This document shows, piece by piece, positions 50,104 through 62,755 of a DNA stretch of 64,000 nucleotides. Each line of letters starts with the position of its first letter. The first letter of the stretch is position 1. The notes under the pieces were generated by a model. It was not told the DNA's origin. It worked only from the letters and a program-made list of their open reading frames with translations, and searched no databases. The DNA is taken from positions 527,196 to 591,195 of the forward strand of contig LUCM01000151.1 in the NCBI GenBank assembly GCA_008360955.1, read 5' to 3'. The translations under genes and the position numbers were made by a program. Source of the DNA: Fasciolopsis buskii. Its lineage: Eukaryota > Platyhelminthes > Trematoda > Plagiorchiida > Fasciolidae.

Positions 50104-52918
50104 GTAAGCTCCCGAACCAAGCCTCGTGCTTGGTGAATGTGAACGGCGACATTCACAGATGAACACATGCTTTTATCTTTTCTCCCAGCTGATTAATCAG
50201 TTTCGTTCACTAGTCTCATAATTATAGACTTTATTTTATGACACTTAGAAATCAACGGCTATTTGATCCAAAAACTCCGCAACTGTTTTCCACCGAAATT
50301 AATAAACCAACGTGAAATTAGCAAAATATCAGCAGAGCCTTTTGCGTGCTCAAAGCAACTAACAACTAATTTAGCAAAGGTAGAACCAGGAGATCACAAA
50401 TATCTCCGTATCATCCGAATGAGTATAGGTCTTGCAAAAACTGAGACCACAAGCGTTACATAAACAAATTTCGCTCTAGTATGCATCATGAAAATAAACG
50501 AAATACTTGAGTTCTTATTCCAGTTATTCGCGAGAAGTGGCAAAGCCTATCAGCAGAATTCCGTAAGACTTCGTTTTATCCGGTGAGCAGGTGCCAGAAA
50601 TTTTGTCCGTATCCGATTTCTGATAGCGGGCGCTTACTACAATCGTGACGCATTACGGGCCCTCTAGGAAGATTAATTGAAACCTATTCACAACCAAGTG
50701 ATGCATATCTAACTAGAGATGAGGTCATACCGGGCACTGGTAATCGGCGGAGCCGCCACTTTCCTCCGGTATTATTTCCACTATTTTTATCTGGCGTCCA
50801 TCAATTCCAATAGATTACGTTTAACTTAGGAGTTGAATAGTTTCGAAATTTCGACGTCAATATACACTTTGCTGGTGACTCATTAAATCATCACGTCAGG
50901 GCATCAGTTAACTTTTTGGCAGCATCAAGATTCAGGATGTGGTATTTTTATACGAAGCATTCTTCTGACTTAAGCAAATTTCCACACTCAGGGTAAGTCA
51001 AGTTGATAACAGTTACTGAGCACGCGATAACGGGTAGAAAATTCTTGACAGTGTTGCATAGAGTTTCCTTCAGAGGAGTGACTACTTTCTTGTTTTCTGT
51101 TCTTACAAGTAAGGGAATATCTCCATCGCCGTTAGTGGTAAGTTACACTGATCCATTATAAGGATTTTCTCATTCTGCGCGTACCAAGTTGAACATGTCA
51201 GATGGATATGTAAAAATGGCACAACAATTTTGAATAATTTCTTGCTAAGAACGTTTACTTTCTAAATGTTCACGCATCCGTCAACGAAATCAACGGGTCG
51301 CGGAGTAAACCCGCTACTGTTTTCCAGGATAACTCTATACATTGCCTTCTTGTGTAGAAAACCCACAAACCAAATTCACTGAACGAAAACGACTCAGATA
51401 TTTTTGCCCTATATCTAGAAAACGCAGCATGAAATATTGATAATAAGCCACCATGAGGGTGGAAAAAAAATAAACTATCGTGGAATTTTAACAAGAATAT
51501 AACTAACTCTGTGGTTATTTTAAAATGTGATTCATTATCTCTAGTTGAGACATGTGCACAGCACAGCTGGTTCGCGTGGTGGTCTCATCTGGTTCAAAAG
51601 ACTGGGCAGGCTTCAACACAAAAGTTTAATTTGATTTAGAGTTGTCAGTTAGTTGCTCCTATTTCTTACATTGTCGTGAAAAACATCCCCCTCTTTTTAG
51701 TTCACTGCTTGATAATCACGACAACGACGTAAGCTATTTAAGCAACGCGCCTAAACGATCTTGAGTAAGGACCAACTTTTGTCAATCAACATCCCTCGGA
51801 AGTGGCAATTCTACTGATCAGAATTGGCAATGGCTATAAGATCCTAGCTGAACTAAAAATATTCCAACTTCCGCCGGAAAATAGAGGTAATCCAAGCTAG
51901 AGTATTCGAACAATTGAGCTAGTTGGCACTTACGATTACAAACTGGGATGAACATTAGGACCCATCTGAACAAGTTTCTGGAATTTCCCTGCTCCACTAA
52001 AGTTCTGTCTCTCAGATTCAGACGAGGTTACCTTTGATAGCCAGGGTCCGATAAATTCCAAATGGCCTAATAACAGCCAAAAATTGATGCATTACGAAGA
52101 ACGTGAAAATAAACTAAAGATAATTGTTGTCATTTTCTCAAACCTCTTAAATATTAGAACCTTCAGAATATGGGCAAGGAAGAACTAAAGAATAAGTCAC
52201 AACCTGTGGTACTAGTTTATACATATTGTTAGGAAAGAGGAAGATAGCGATAAGACTGCCGTGACCAGACCTATTAGAAAAATTGATTTAAAACCGTTAC
52301 CAATGCATGCCTAAAAGATGTCACCTTGGACCGGGGACTTATAAAATTTCTATAACAAAAGTAAATTAAAATACAGAATGAGGACTCCACATAATGAAAT
52401 CAACCGCCAAGAAGAAGAACAAATTAAGTCAATGTGTACAACGATCTCCCGCATTAAATAAATAAATCCACGAACGATCGAAAATATTAATAACCATGGT
52501 TGAATGAGTTGGCTAACTTTTGCAGGAATATGATGGTGAGAACTGATTTTTAAAGCCACAGTATTTCATTTATTCGGATGACTCTTCCTCAGAAATATGG
52601 GGTATTCATTACTGCAAATAATAAGCGACATCTACGCTCCTAGGTGATTCAAGAGTAAACAGTATACCAAGAACTCACTCTCCTGAATAACAACTGATTC
52701 TGAAATGCCTGACATTTCAATCTCATCTAAACCATTTGTGGTTCTCTCTAATATGTTTTGGAAACTGCTCTGAATCATGACTGACCAAAATTCACTGACT
52801 TTAAAATCAAATGAGAAACCGGCACAGACTTGTTCCAACGGTTTGATATGTCTGTCCCAGTTTCACATTTGACTGTTGCGTCAGTTAACGCTTAATTATT
52901 GTTGGTGTCAGTTTTCAG
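50104..52918 (+). other. Presumed intron of the plus-strand chain
   Basis: About 2.8 kb between two candidate exons; nothing recognisable inside. Confidence 0.3.
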
Positions 52919-52967
52919 GTGAAATGCACCCCGTGCTATCTGAACCAGCTGTGGGATCTTGCCGAGA
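52919..52967 (+). CDS. Candidate exon 4 of plus-strand exon chain
   Basis: An excellent acceptor (gttggtgtcagttttcag) precedes a 49-base exon VKCTPCYLNQLWDLAE, ending GAGA|GTAAAA; it enters in phase 0 and leaves in phase 1. Both phases match its neighbours (50103 and 58398). Spliced to the next exon it gives KCTPCYLNQLWDLAEKWYY. A C-x2-C pair is followed by Trp, five residues, then Trp and two aromatics. This spacing recalls the end of the FYVE-like zinc finger in Rab effectors (C-x-x-C...W-K-x-S-G-x-W-F-F). The resemblance is short and could be chance. Confidence 0.38.
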
Positions 52968-55900
52968 GTAAAAGGATGGCCTCCCATATTCACATTATGA
53001 TCTGTCCTTTCTTTGTAATTGTAATGATTAGTAATCTTTTAAATGATATCCAAGTGAAAAAGCCATAAAATCGTTGTAACATCAGTATTATGACTAACAC
53101 AGTTTCCTTTCCAAAATACTTTAAGTTGACGAATGCTGAAATCTATTTATCTTCTTACAATAAACATATTTGGGCATGATATATTTTTTCAGGTTACTCC
53201 AGACTAAACAGGCTTGCTAATCAGACAGATCAGATGGACTACCTGGATATTTTTATCACGTTCCATTATTTAGATCAACTCAACAATTCACTGCCAACAA
53301 CATGAAATCTGAACTTATATTCAGCGTTTGAACTGTAATGCTGTGAATGGATACGGTCGACAGTAAAAACGTGGAAAAACAAATAAACCGACTGTCATTA
53401 TTGTCAGATGTTTTTAGGATCCTCATTATCGGATTTGTCTATTATTGGAACCCTACCTACCGCATAGAACTGTACAAAAATGAACTAAAGCATTTGCAGT
53501 ATCTACTGGATGGACTCCCCGCTTAGGTACGAATGAAGACTGTCAGTTTACGAAAAACCTTTTTGAGACAATTTGTAGGCTGGTATCGAGTGTCACTTAA
53601 ACCGGGTCAAAAAATGGACCTAAATTTATTCCGACTCCACCATATCCCCACCAGGTCCTCAAATTTCAGCGCTACCCTGTTTAAGCGATTCCGAAGTGAC
53701 TCAACTTCGCGATACCATTAGCCAGTAAAAAAGCAAGTGGAACAAGCGGAGGCAAGCGCCCACCTCCTTCGCACGCTTTCCAAAACAAGGAAACCACATT
53801 AAATAAGACAAACATATATGTGCAATTAACTCGCTCGCATCCAGATTGGTGTGAACCGAATCAAGCTCGACTTAATTCAACAGAATTTTATGGTCCATGT
53901 AACTGCTTTTTCCATACTGTGAAGGCAGACTTAAAGCAAGCCTAATCGTCCCTAATGAGTCATATGTGGTAACTCAACTGACAGTAACCAGCCCTTAATA
54001 ATAGAATATCACAGCATAGGGATTTTTACCTAGTCGATTAAGTCATGTTAAAACATTTATCAAGTCTCGTTGCGAAATGTTGGCAGTTTTCTTTGAGTTT
54101 GACGCAGCTGATCATTCTCGGCTCAGGCGTCTAGTTCTTCGCAACCTCCGACTCTCGAATTGCCGGGAATTCGGTTTCATTGATGGAAGATGCCGATCAG
54201 CTGTTATACCGCTTTATATCCCCGAAAGACACCTTGATCTACGGATGATTTACCAATTCAGCCTCGGAGTTGTCAGATTTGAGTGACGGTGTATGGAATG
54301 CACATGAAAAAGGAAGAAATTTAGTCAACAGAGCTGCGGTATTAGCAGAAAACAAAAGTGTATTTGAACGTTTAGACAACGTTAACAACATTAGCTGAAA
54401 AGAATCCTTGCGGTTGTAATTCCAAAAGATGAAACGCAAGTCTCTTTCTTTATCCTTCCTGTCATCACTGTGATAAGAACCTTTTGCTGAGCAGAATCTT
54501 TCAAATAAAACGCGATGCAAACAGATCTGAAGTGGCTGTACCAAGGCTTATACGACGGCAGGCGTTTTCGCCCTTAGGTGTGACTGTAAAAAAAAATTTG
54601 CTAATCTAAAATGAGTGGATATAAACCAGCTGATTGCTCGCCAGCTGTTTGCATTTGGAATGTCTAGCTTAGGCAGATGCACAAAAACACACCGAAAACA
54701 CCCAAATCCTTGGAATACGGTGCACACAAACCCGGTTTGTCTGATCAAGTACACACTGATGAGAAAGTGGGAAAGAAAAAGAAACGCTGATGTCATATTG
54801 ATGACCTACAGGGCATGTCTTTTCTTTTGTTTACAAATGTATCTCATAAACCAAGGGCCCACTTAGACCCAATGACATCTTTCTCATTCCGATGAAAGTA
54901 ATTATTGTTAATCTTTTCCATAATAGCTGAGTCGGAAATTCGACGACCACCAAGCATGTTCCCGATGGAATGAGTTTGGTCGTTTTCAACTATCTCACTT
55001 GTAATGTCTCAAAACCTGCCCCTTTTGGATTACCAAAATGTCTCAGATGGAACTGAACAGACAAAATGAGAGAAGGATACATCCGCATACACGCGGAATA
55101 TCATTCAAATGTTTCAGTAATTCACCTCAGTATATGACGGGCAAGAAGGGAAAGTCCTCAGTCAACATACGATAAATCTCATTTGTCACCAGGTGACATT
55201 TACAGTGCCAATTCACGGCAGTCTACAGCGCCCTTAACTCCACAAGTTCCACCATCCACCACTCAACCAAAGCGCGGTGTCATCCTGTCTTTTTAAGCAG
55301 GGTACCTAATCCGGTTGGATTCACACTCCTGTCCAGTGATTTTTATCATGAATATATTTGTTTCTATTTCGATGAGATAAAACTGATCAGCTAAGAGAAA
55401 CAAGCTGAGCATTGGTTCTGATCTGATCAGTTTGTACCAAGCTGGATTCAGGTTGGATCCCACAATCCGCTGGCGTGGCCGGAAATTTCCTGATTCGTCT
55501 TCGACATTTTGGACAATTTCCCATTGGATTTGTCAGATTTTTGTCATTAGATCGACGACAACCGGGGGATGAGAATAACTGAATGTCAACCTGTTTCCCA
55601 ACCAAATTGATGAACAACTTGGTGAACAGTCGTAAAGCGTGTGTCTGTTACTAAATTGACGGTGCTTTCAGTTACTTGAACATCCGGGAAGTGGTGGAAC
55701 CAGCGCGAGCTTCTAAATCAGGTTGGTATTTTTGTACACAACGTCATCTAAATGAAACCATCTTTATTTCGTTTTGTTTCTAGTTCTTCAGAAAAGAGAA
55801 CAGAAGGCTCGCTGTATAGGCATGATTGAACAGGGAGAGCGAGGAAATGTAATAGCGTCACTGCCTGTCTTGGTTGTGTCTAGCCAACCAATTTTACTCA

Positions 55901-56005
55901 GAAACAAAAGACTGCAAGTTGTACAGAAAGGGGAATAAGAATTTTCGAAGCGATGAGTTATGGTGACAGTGATACGCGTTGTGTCATGGTCACTAAAAAT
56001 CGTAC

Positions 56006-56051
56006 CTGATAAGAGCATTTCTAGATTTTGTATTCTGTTCTCAAGCATGTT
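56006..56051 (-). CDS. Candidate minus-strand 46-base exon, coiled-coil peptide
   Basis: A strong acceptor (gttgattgtttttacag) and good donor (TCAG|GTACGA) flank NMLENRIQNLEMLLS. This is open in only one of three frames and has a heptad-like Leu/Ile spacing. It enters in phase 0, as the 56137 exon would leave, and exits in phase 1. No downstream partner is established; phase 1 is also what the FN3 exon at 15108 needs, but 41 kb separates them. Confidence 0.28.
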
Positions 56052-56136
56052 CTGTAAAAACAATCAACCATGATGTAAACACTCGCTTCAAGGTACGTTT
56101 GATCACCTTTTTTTCTTTTTAACCATCTTTTTTCAC

Positions 56137-56295
56137 GCTACAATAAGGAGCGTCTTTCTTAACGACGGAGCCACAATCATTGAGACGGTGTTCAAATGGC
56201 CAGCTGTTCGGCGGACAGGGGAGCTTGAGCCCAAGACATTTATTTGGAAAAGTCACAATGTTGACCGTAGGATTGTCACTACAAGGATTGCCTAC
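56137..56295 (-). CDS. Candidate minus-strand Cys-rich exon
   Basis: This is an open segment of 53 codons, phase 0-0 if it ends TGTAGC|GTGAAA. The peptide VGNPCSDNPTVNIVTFPNKC, LKLPCPPNSWPFEHRLND, CGSVVKKDAPYC has five cysteines and looks like a secreted or extracellular segment. The acceptor (gaattaaaagtgcag) is poor in pyrimidines, and the donor is not consensus at +5. A TAA follows five codons after the proposed donor, so it could also be a terminal exon. I do not recognise the fold. Confidence 0.3.
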
Positions 56296-58397
56296 CTGCA
56301 CTTTTAATTCTAACCTGTCTGCTTTCAAAAGCATAAAATAATACGGGTACGGGAAAGTTAATAGTTATCTATTCGGAAATAAAAGTGCGTTCGATATTTT
56401 TAAAGACATTTTATAGGGGAAAGGAATAAATTTACCCGTGAAAAACAACCTCGACGAAAAACTGAAGTAAAATAGCCTTTTGTTGATGCAGAATCCACGT
56501 CGACTCTTTCCAGTGAAGAAAAATCTCAGTGAAAATGAACTGCTCCACGTTGCTTCGTTACATGGATGGTGGATAGTGATGCCCATCGTATCAAACCCAG
56601 TGCAATTACTGGGCTGTGTCAGTTGAATAAACTGGTTCCGTTTTCTAGTTTTTGGAACCTAGCTGTTCGTAGACTAAATGCAACCATGCAGTTTCCTATT
56701 TCCCATTTCAGATGAATTTATATAAGTAATTGGGGAGTAATTCAAGCTGCTGGCAAAGTTTGAACATTGTTCTTTTTATCCCAATTACTCGTCTATATTT
56801 AACTCTCAGCGGTAGCATATAAGCACCTAGTAAATTTACAAAGTCAGTGTTTGGTTTAGCTGCTACAAACCGTTCGTAAATTGCACGATGAAGATATTTC
56901 ATTTCCCTCGTATTCTCCCCTATTAAACAGATCTGAATAAATAAGATTTAGAAAATTGCAAGCTAGTCACTGGAAGCTACCAAAAAAAAGCGGGAAACGG
57001 TTGTTGCAGACCTATCTCGAATGAGGGTTATTAGGTCGTCAGAAAAGGTAAGAGGAAAAAATGCTGTGTTTTGTCCTCGGAAGTTCTTCAAGTTTCAGCA
57101 GGAAGCTGCCGGATTTTTAGCATATTCACAGCGCGCTTTCATTTGATTCTACTATTGTTGTAAGCTCATAGTGAAGTGCCGAACACAAAATTGATCGTTT
57201 TCTGGTAATTTTAAAAACTTCCAGGCATATCCCGGCAGTAATTTTTTAACTGTGCCTATTTGGAATGAGGCAAAAAAATGTGTATTGTGAGACTAATCAA
57301 ACGCATGTTCAGAGCTTTATCAGTTTACATTTCACACGCTTCGGGATAGGTACATTCTCAGTTTCATTAAGTAGAAATGAAAGACAGTTTATCTTGATTT
57401 TGAAATCAAGACTTAGAAAACTGTCCCCGTGATATCGCTATGCAGAAACCTGGAAGATCACCGAAATATGAAACATGGTATCTTCGCAAAAATATCAGTT
57501 CGTTCGACTTCATTCAGAAGCGGTAAATGTGAAGAAAAGTAACGTCAGATGTGTCGATAAATGTTGGTGTTAAAATGACGGCAAGTATTTACGGATTCTA
57601 CCGAGAACGCCAACACTTCTTATGACAGGCACGCTACCAAAACTGTGAGGGGATAGCGTTATATAAAAAAGGTATGATAAAATAATATTTGTACAAATTT
57701 GGTGAGTTTTGAAACATTGTTTTTCGGCTCTATACCATAGATGTGAAGTGCCAGTAAACTCTGGTGATGTGCCGACAAAATTCATAGAGATGAGATAAAA
57801 TCTAGCTGACTATCTGGGTTTTTGTTAAACATTTTTTTGGTGAAGTACTTCAGTATGCTAGATATAAAGTGGCGACTAAAAATACGCCATCATGAACTTG
57901 CCTCATTTAATATGGTATTATTCAGGCAGATAATATGACAATCAGGAGCATATAGAAGGAGCGTTCTGATTCCACTGAGTTCTTCGGATTCCAGCACGGA
58001 CCTGTTCGAAGACCTAAAAATGGGACACGTGTGAAACAATTAGGGAAATATGAAAGTAGTATTAGACTACGTTCATTCACATGAGATATTTGTAAAGTAA
58101 CCGTGATTCCTTCTTCGCGAAATTTGACATAAAAAACCCAAGTATTCAACCATGTGTGCAAAAAACGCGAAATTCATTTCCGATCAATTATTGAAATTTT
58201 TGCATTCATAGTTGTGGGACAGCGCTATTCAGAATTGTGTTTGAAATGTGCTTTCAGACTGAAAACCTGCTAGTGGCTTATTCTGGTGGATGAAAAAATT
58301 ACCTTATGGGTCATTTTCAGGAATACAGATTTTAAAACGAAACTGGAAATTTTGCAAAAATGTCTTCCCTTTCACTGATGATTGTTGTCTCTCTTAG

Positions 58398-58621
58398 AAT
58401 GGTATTACACGTGCGAGTGTTTGGACAAAGTGGAAAACTCTGAGCGGATTCCAGTAATAAATGTCGTTAACTCTGGCGACAGTGGCACCCGATCGCCGAT
58501 GGTCAATTTAGCTATGCATCAGTCACAACGAGTAGGTCAGAGTTTCGGATTCCAGATCCGCCAATCACTGGTGGTAGGCGACAATGTCCTGTCGCCCAGC
58601 TCGTTACCACCAATAACATAA
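58398..58621 (+). CDS. Candidate terminal exon of plus-strand exon chain
   Basis: A classical acceptor (gattgttgtctctcttag) opens 73 codons to a TAA at 58619-58621, entered in phase 1 as the 52967 exon requires. The peptide begins WYYTCECLDKVENSERIPV, continues NSGDSGTRSPMVN and HQSQRVGQSFGFQIRQS, and ends LSPSSLPPIT, a polar Ser-rich tail typical of a disordered C terminus. The DNA is more CpG-rich than its flanks. An AATAAA lies at 58821-58826, about 200 bases past the stop. Internal donor-like sites (CGA|GTAGGT at about 58533) leave open that the exon is not terminal. The overlapping minus-strand frame (58537-58731) has no splice support. Confidence 0.5.
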
Positions 58622-58820
58622 TGAAACCTTATACTTTTCTCTGCCTGTCCCGAGGTCGTCGGTACCGGGTACCACTCCTTCATGTAGTGGGCTCGGTCGG
58701 CTACACGGTGTGACCCTTTCACTCCTCTCATTCATAAAAAAAGAGACAACCCACAAATTGTCAAACCTCATTCAGTTTGAAAAAGTTTTGGCATTGTAAT
58801 GATCTTTAACGAGTAATTTA

Positions 58821-58826
58821 AATAAA
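58821..58826 (+). promoter_or_regulatory. Poly(A) signal AATAAA
   Basis: AATAAA about 200 bases after the TAA of the 58398-58621 exon; position fits a short 3' UTR. Confidence 0.4.
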
Positions 58827-58849
58827 CAAACACGATAGATTCAGAACAG

Positions 58850-60800
58850 CTATCAGTCAATAGCACGATGTGAAAAAGAAACTAGAATTATCCTTCCAAC
58901 GACCAGACTATAATTCTGTAACGTTTTCCTATTTCGCAGAATTCCCGATTGACAGAAATTTATACATATGTGGCACACATCACTTTTCGGACAAAGTACT
59001 GCCGACGGCTAAAAAGTTAAAAACATTTTATTATTTCACTCTAATAAAGTGGACAACATAGAACCACTCTTCTATATATGAATGATTTCTGAAATAGTTC
59101 GATATCGAAGTCAAAATAATTATATTGTGTTGTGTTGTACTGCATTGGAATTTGGCGAACACAGGTGTCAAAAACGACGAATCGTCAACTCATCAAAATA
59201 CAGTGGAAAAGAACGGAGCTAAAATTATAATATTTAAAGTTATGGGAGACGGTGGAGAAAGTCACAACTTGCTCCTGGTCAGTGAGAATTAGGGGTAAGT
59301 AGGGAATGGACGAGTTAAACATAAAACCTCATTTTAATCAGTCAGTTTTCATATTGATCACTGGTACATCGTATGCATACCGCGTACACTTGTAGCAAAT
59401 ATGCCATCGACATGGCTAATCTAAAAAAATATCGGAACAGACAGTCCCCTACCTTTTGCAACAATGATAACGGCTAATGGTGTCAACAACAGATCCCCCA
59501 TGTCCAGCTGGGATAAACTTCCAAAATCACTTCTATCAAAATCGAATTGTTCTCTGACAAAAAGATGTTCTAATTAATTTATCACCCTTGTATTGTACAT
59601 GAATTCAGCTGGTAGGTCATGGATCTTTATGCTTACCGAAACCTTGAGAGAACGGTCAGCCTCTGGTTATTTCCTTGAAGAGTGGTAGTTCTACCAAATA
59701 TTATAAAGAATGGAAGCTAACAAGAAAACTCGGATTGTTTTCGGCTACCGTAAATGCAAGTTTTTCTTTTGGTTGGTTTCACTATAAACCGAGAAAAGCG
59801 CGACCACGGTGCGTCCGACATGACGTCACTAAGTCAGCTGTGAAACCAATCAAATTTCCATCGAAAAATGTGCAGCTTAAAATGGTGAAAGTATTAGTGC
59901 GCCATTGAATGTAGAGTTAAAGTATAAATAGATAGCTGACGCACGATTTTCATCTCCAGCCCTTTGCCATGCTGACTTCACTGAGCTGCAAAGCGGGACC
60001 TGTCAAATTATTGCACGATCACGTTCTGTGGCTGGCGATCTCACACTCCCGCCACATGACAACTAGGTGCATTGGCAAATTTATTAGTTTATGCAGACCT
60101 CTGAACACGACACTCGAATAGGGACATTGTGCATAAAACAAATCCGTGACATACAGCGGCCAAGTAAATTCGAAAATCAAGAGCTAACATCTGGTCCCAG
60201 AACTACTCCAGACAGCTTTCATCAGCATTGGCAGTATTTCTATCAAACACAACCAATGCTAAGAGACTGCTGAACTTCAGGAAGACGACTGGTCTAAGTT
60301 TCTATCCTAAACTGTGCTTTTCTTTACCAGGGAAAGTGATAAAATCAAATGAGTCCGCACAATTATGATGTTTGAGGAACACTCGGATGATGAGAAGAAC
60401 AGTGATTAGAATGATATATTGCATACATATTTATATGGTTCTCATGAAACTGAGGATGTATTACGTGTCATCGGAAGCACAAAAAGAACGTAAACAACAA
60501 CCAATAAAGAGGAAAGAAAAAGAAATAACTTGCAAAGTTCAGCGGACATACGATGACTCTTTTATTCTTTATCTTCACATCACAAGATATCTGTCGAGAT
60601 CCATGATACCTAATGGACTTGTTACAAACTCTGTAACCCAAACAGAACTGTAGGATTTGATCAGAAGACCTTGTCCTAAACCGCAAGGTGCTGAAACAAT
60701 CTGAAAGTCAGGTAACCCACTGTGGACCGGTGATTTGTTATTGAGTTCATACCCCCTTTTGCTGGAGTTAGTTATCTTGGGTATCTAGTGCGTCCCTTTG
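58850..60800. other. No supported gene
   Basis: AT-rich stretch with short open frames only; none has splice context or a recognisable domain. Confidence 0.4.
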
Positions 60801-60806
60801 CTACAG

Positions 60807-61151
60807 ATGCCGGTGTGTTGCGCACCCCATTCATCGTTGGATGGAATGACAGTTTATCCGTTTCCTCTGGACTGACTACCAAACATTGATAAGGACACAG
60901 GGCCTTCAGTACCAACACCTTCATCATGAGAGGACGATGCGCCGGACGTCCATGGTGGAGGCTATTTGAAATGCGCGATCATTTGGAAGCCTGTTAAAAG
61001 ATGCTCAGAGTGAGTAGCAGGTTCGGAAAGTGGGATACTCACCCCGATCACGCCGAGGCATTTGAGTGATGGTGAAGGTGAAGTCGATGAAGCGGAGTCC
61101 GAAAATGTTCATGATTCGGAAGAAGAATATACCGGTGACTTGGATTACTAA
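60807..61151 (+). pseudogene. Coding relic with acidic C terminus
   Basis: A GC-richer plus-strand block reads as nearly continuous protein across frames: AGVLRTPFIVGWNDSLSV, then after a frame change DKDTGPSVPTPSS, stop, EDDAPDVHGGGYLKC, stop, then SESGILTPITPRHLSDGE and a tail rich in Glu/Asp ending EEEYTGDLDY and TAA (61149-61151). Two in-frame stops and one shift argue for a decayed gene or element. An ATTAAA follows 33 bases after the stop (61184-61189). Alternatively the last part (from 61021, after tagcag) could be a genuine terminal exon entered in phase 1. I do not recognise the protein. Confidence 0.4.
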
Positions 61152-61189
61152 TATTTTTCCTATTATTGCATTACGGAATGCTAATTAAA

Positions 61190-62529
61190 TCCCTTGCCAA
61201 GATGACAGTTGATCACAATACCCAAAAGGTTTCCCATTTCACTAGAGAGTATTTCAGTTTGCAGTTGATTTGGCCAAATCTTGAAGAATGGGAACTGGGC
61301 ACATTCATCTGACAGAGAAAATTCGAGGCAAATTGCTCTTTCCCAGGAACATCTAACAGAAATTGTACCACTCTAATGTGCAAAATTTTGAGGTCGAAAA
61401 AAGTTAGGTTTCCTCAAAACGGTTGCCATGATTTTTTCTATAATATTGCGTTTCTTCGAATTCTCTATTGCCCCTTGTCAACCTTAAGGGAAACCATTGC
61501 AAACTGAAGGAAGTTCTCTTTAATATGCATCGCAATATGAAGAGAAAATGAAGAAATCTGTTTGTCAACAGTTAAATGTTGGCCCAACGGATTTTAATTT
61601 TCCAGAGTTCAAGAAGGAATACAAGAAAGAAACTGTCATCTATTGATGTCAGACGCGGGCAAAAACTGTGAGTGTGACAGTGAAATTCCGACCAATTCCT
61701 TAAAATATTTCGTATTAAAAAGACCTTTGTAACGGTGAGCGATAAAACTTGATTACGAACTGTCCTGGACACCTACTCATTACTGTGAATTTATTAAAAA
61801 GATGGAAAACTTCGGATATCGTTTTATGCCGCTCGACCGCCACTCACCTTCTGATCTTATGCACAAGTGAATTTCATGAGGTTCTGGTCACCTGACTTAG
61901 TATTTCATTGTGGATTCCGAACAGCAGATATGAGTTCCAAGCAGAGGAAACACGGCCTCCTATATATATCTACATATTTGCATATATATATATACATATA
62001 TATACACATATATGACACCAAAACAAAGCACACCGGGAAAACACACCGAAGTTATCATGAAATTTACTGAAATGGCAAAATCTTTAAAACAGAAGAAAGT
62101 TACAAAACCGATTATCTGCCGAAATTAGTTGATCTGCCATTCCCATGTATGTATGAAGTGTCAAAGATGTTTATAAAAGTTCTTTAAGATCATTAGGGAA
62201 AGGGTTTGAACGCGAAGAGTATTCTCTCCCTAGTATCCATATTTGGGTATTCGCAGACATAGTACTGCGCGAAAACTGAATTTATTGTATTCGCATATGC
62301 CCATTACAAGCTTTTGGTTGTAAACCCCTGAAGTAATTAGTCTAAAAGCAGTTTCGTCCTATCCAAGAGCTGTTCATGAGCAGATGGGTAGGTTTAAAGA
62401 AATATCATAAGGGATTAAGAAAAACCGCCGCTCAGGCCGACCCAATCGCTCAACTGACATTTTTACCAAATGGTCGTAAGTGCACACACAAGCCAGAAGG
62501 GAATCAATGTTTTTGTTTGTGATTCCAAG
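61190..62529. other. No supported gene
   Basis: AT-rich with an interrupted (AT)n tract at 61960-62013; no exon recognised. Confidence 0.4.
61960..62013. repeat. Interrupted (AT)n / (ATAC)n microsatellite
   Basis: Runs of tatata broken by tacata and cacata units over about 54 bases. Confidence 0.8.
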
Positions 62530-62666
62530 ACCGTCGGTGATAGGACAAACACAATGACTCATCCTACGTCTACTCTATCGGAAAAACAGCATCCCTTCAC
62601 CACAACAGAAACTGACGTCTTTCGAATAAGTACTGATGAAAATACGGATACAGCTTTCGGGTCACC
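62530..62666 (+). CDS. Penultimate coding exon of an unidentified plus-strand gene
   Basis: Starts after atgtttttgtttgtgattccaag and ends TCACC|GTAAGG, entering in phase 0 and leaving in phase 2 (45 codons plus two bases). The peptide TVGDRTNTMTHPTSTLSEKQ, then FTTTETDVFRISTDENTDTA, is Thr/Ser-rich and looks like a disordered tail or an O-glycosylated stalk. It joins in frame to the exon at 62756 across an 89-base intron (CC|G, Pro). The open frame continues upstream to about 62470, so the start could lie earlier. No family recognised; earlier exons not found. Confidence 0.45.
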
Positions 62667-62755
62667 GTAAGGCAACGTGCTTCTGTTACGACCGTGAACC
62701 GAAACATGGGTCTGCCGAGAGAACCATTCGACCTAATGAGGTCAGTTCTCCACAG

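Larger units (their letters stand above)
52968..58397 (+). other. Presumed intron of the plus-strand chain, with candidate antisense exons
   Basis: About 5.4 kb. It includes a plus-strand open segment near 54099-54286 (LRRLVLRNLRLSNCREFGF) after a T-rich acceptor (ctttgagtttgacgcag), with no phase partner. On the minus strand it includes candidate exons at 56137-56295 and 56006-56051. Confidence 0.3.

Noticed and set aside
55387..55617. Minus-strand frame with CPKCRRR and other cysteines, possible terminal exon after 56006
   Set aside because: Phase 1 exit of the 56006 exon leads directly into a stop with either available acceptor; no poly(A) signal follows.
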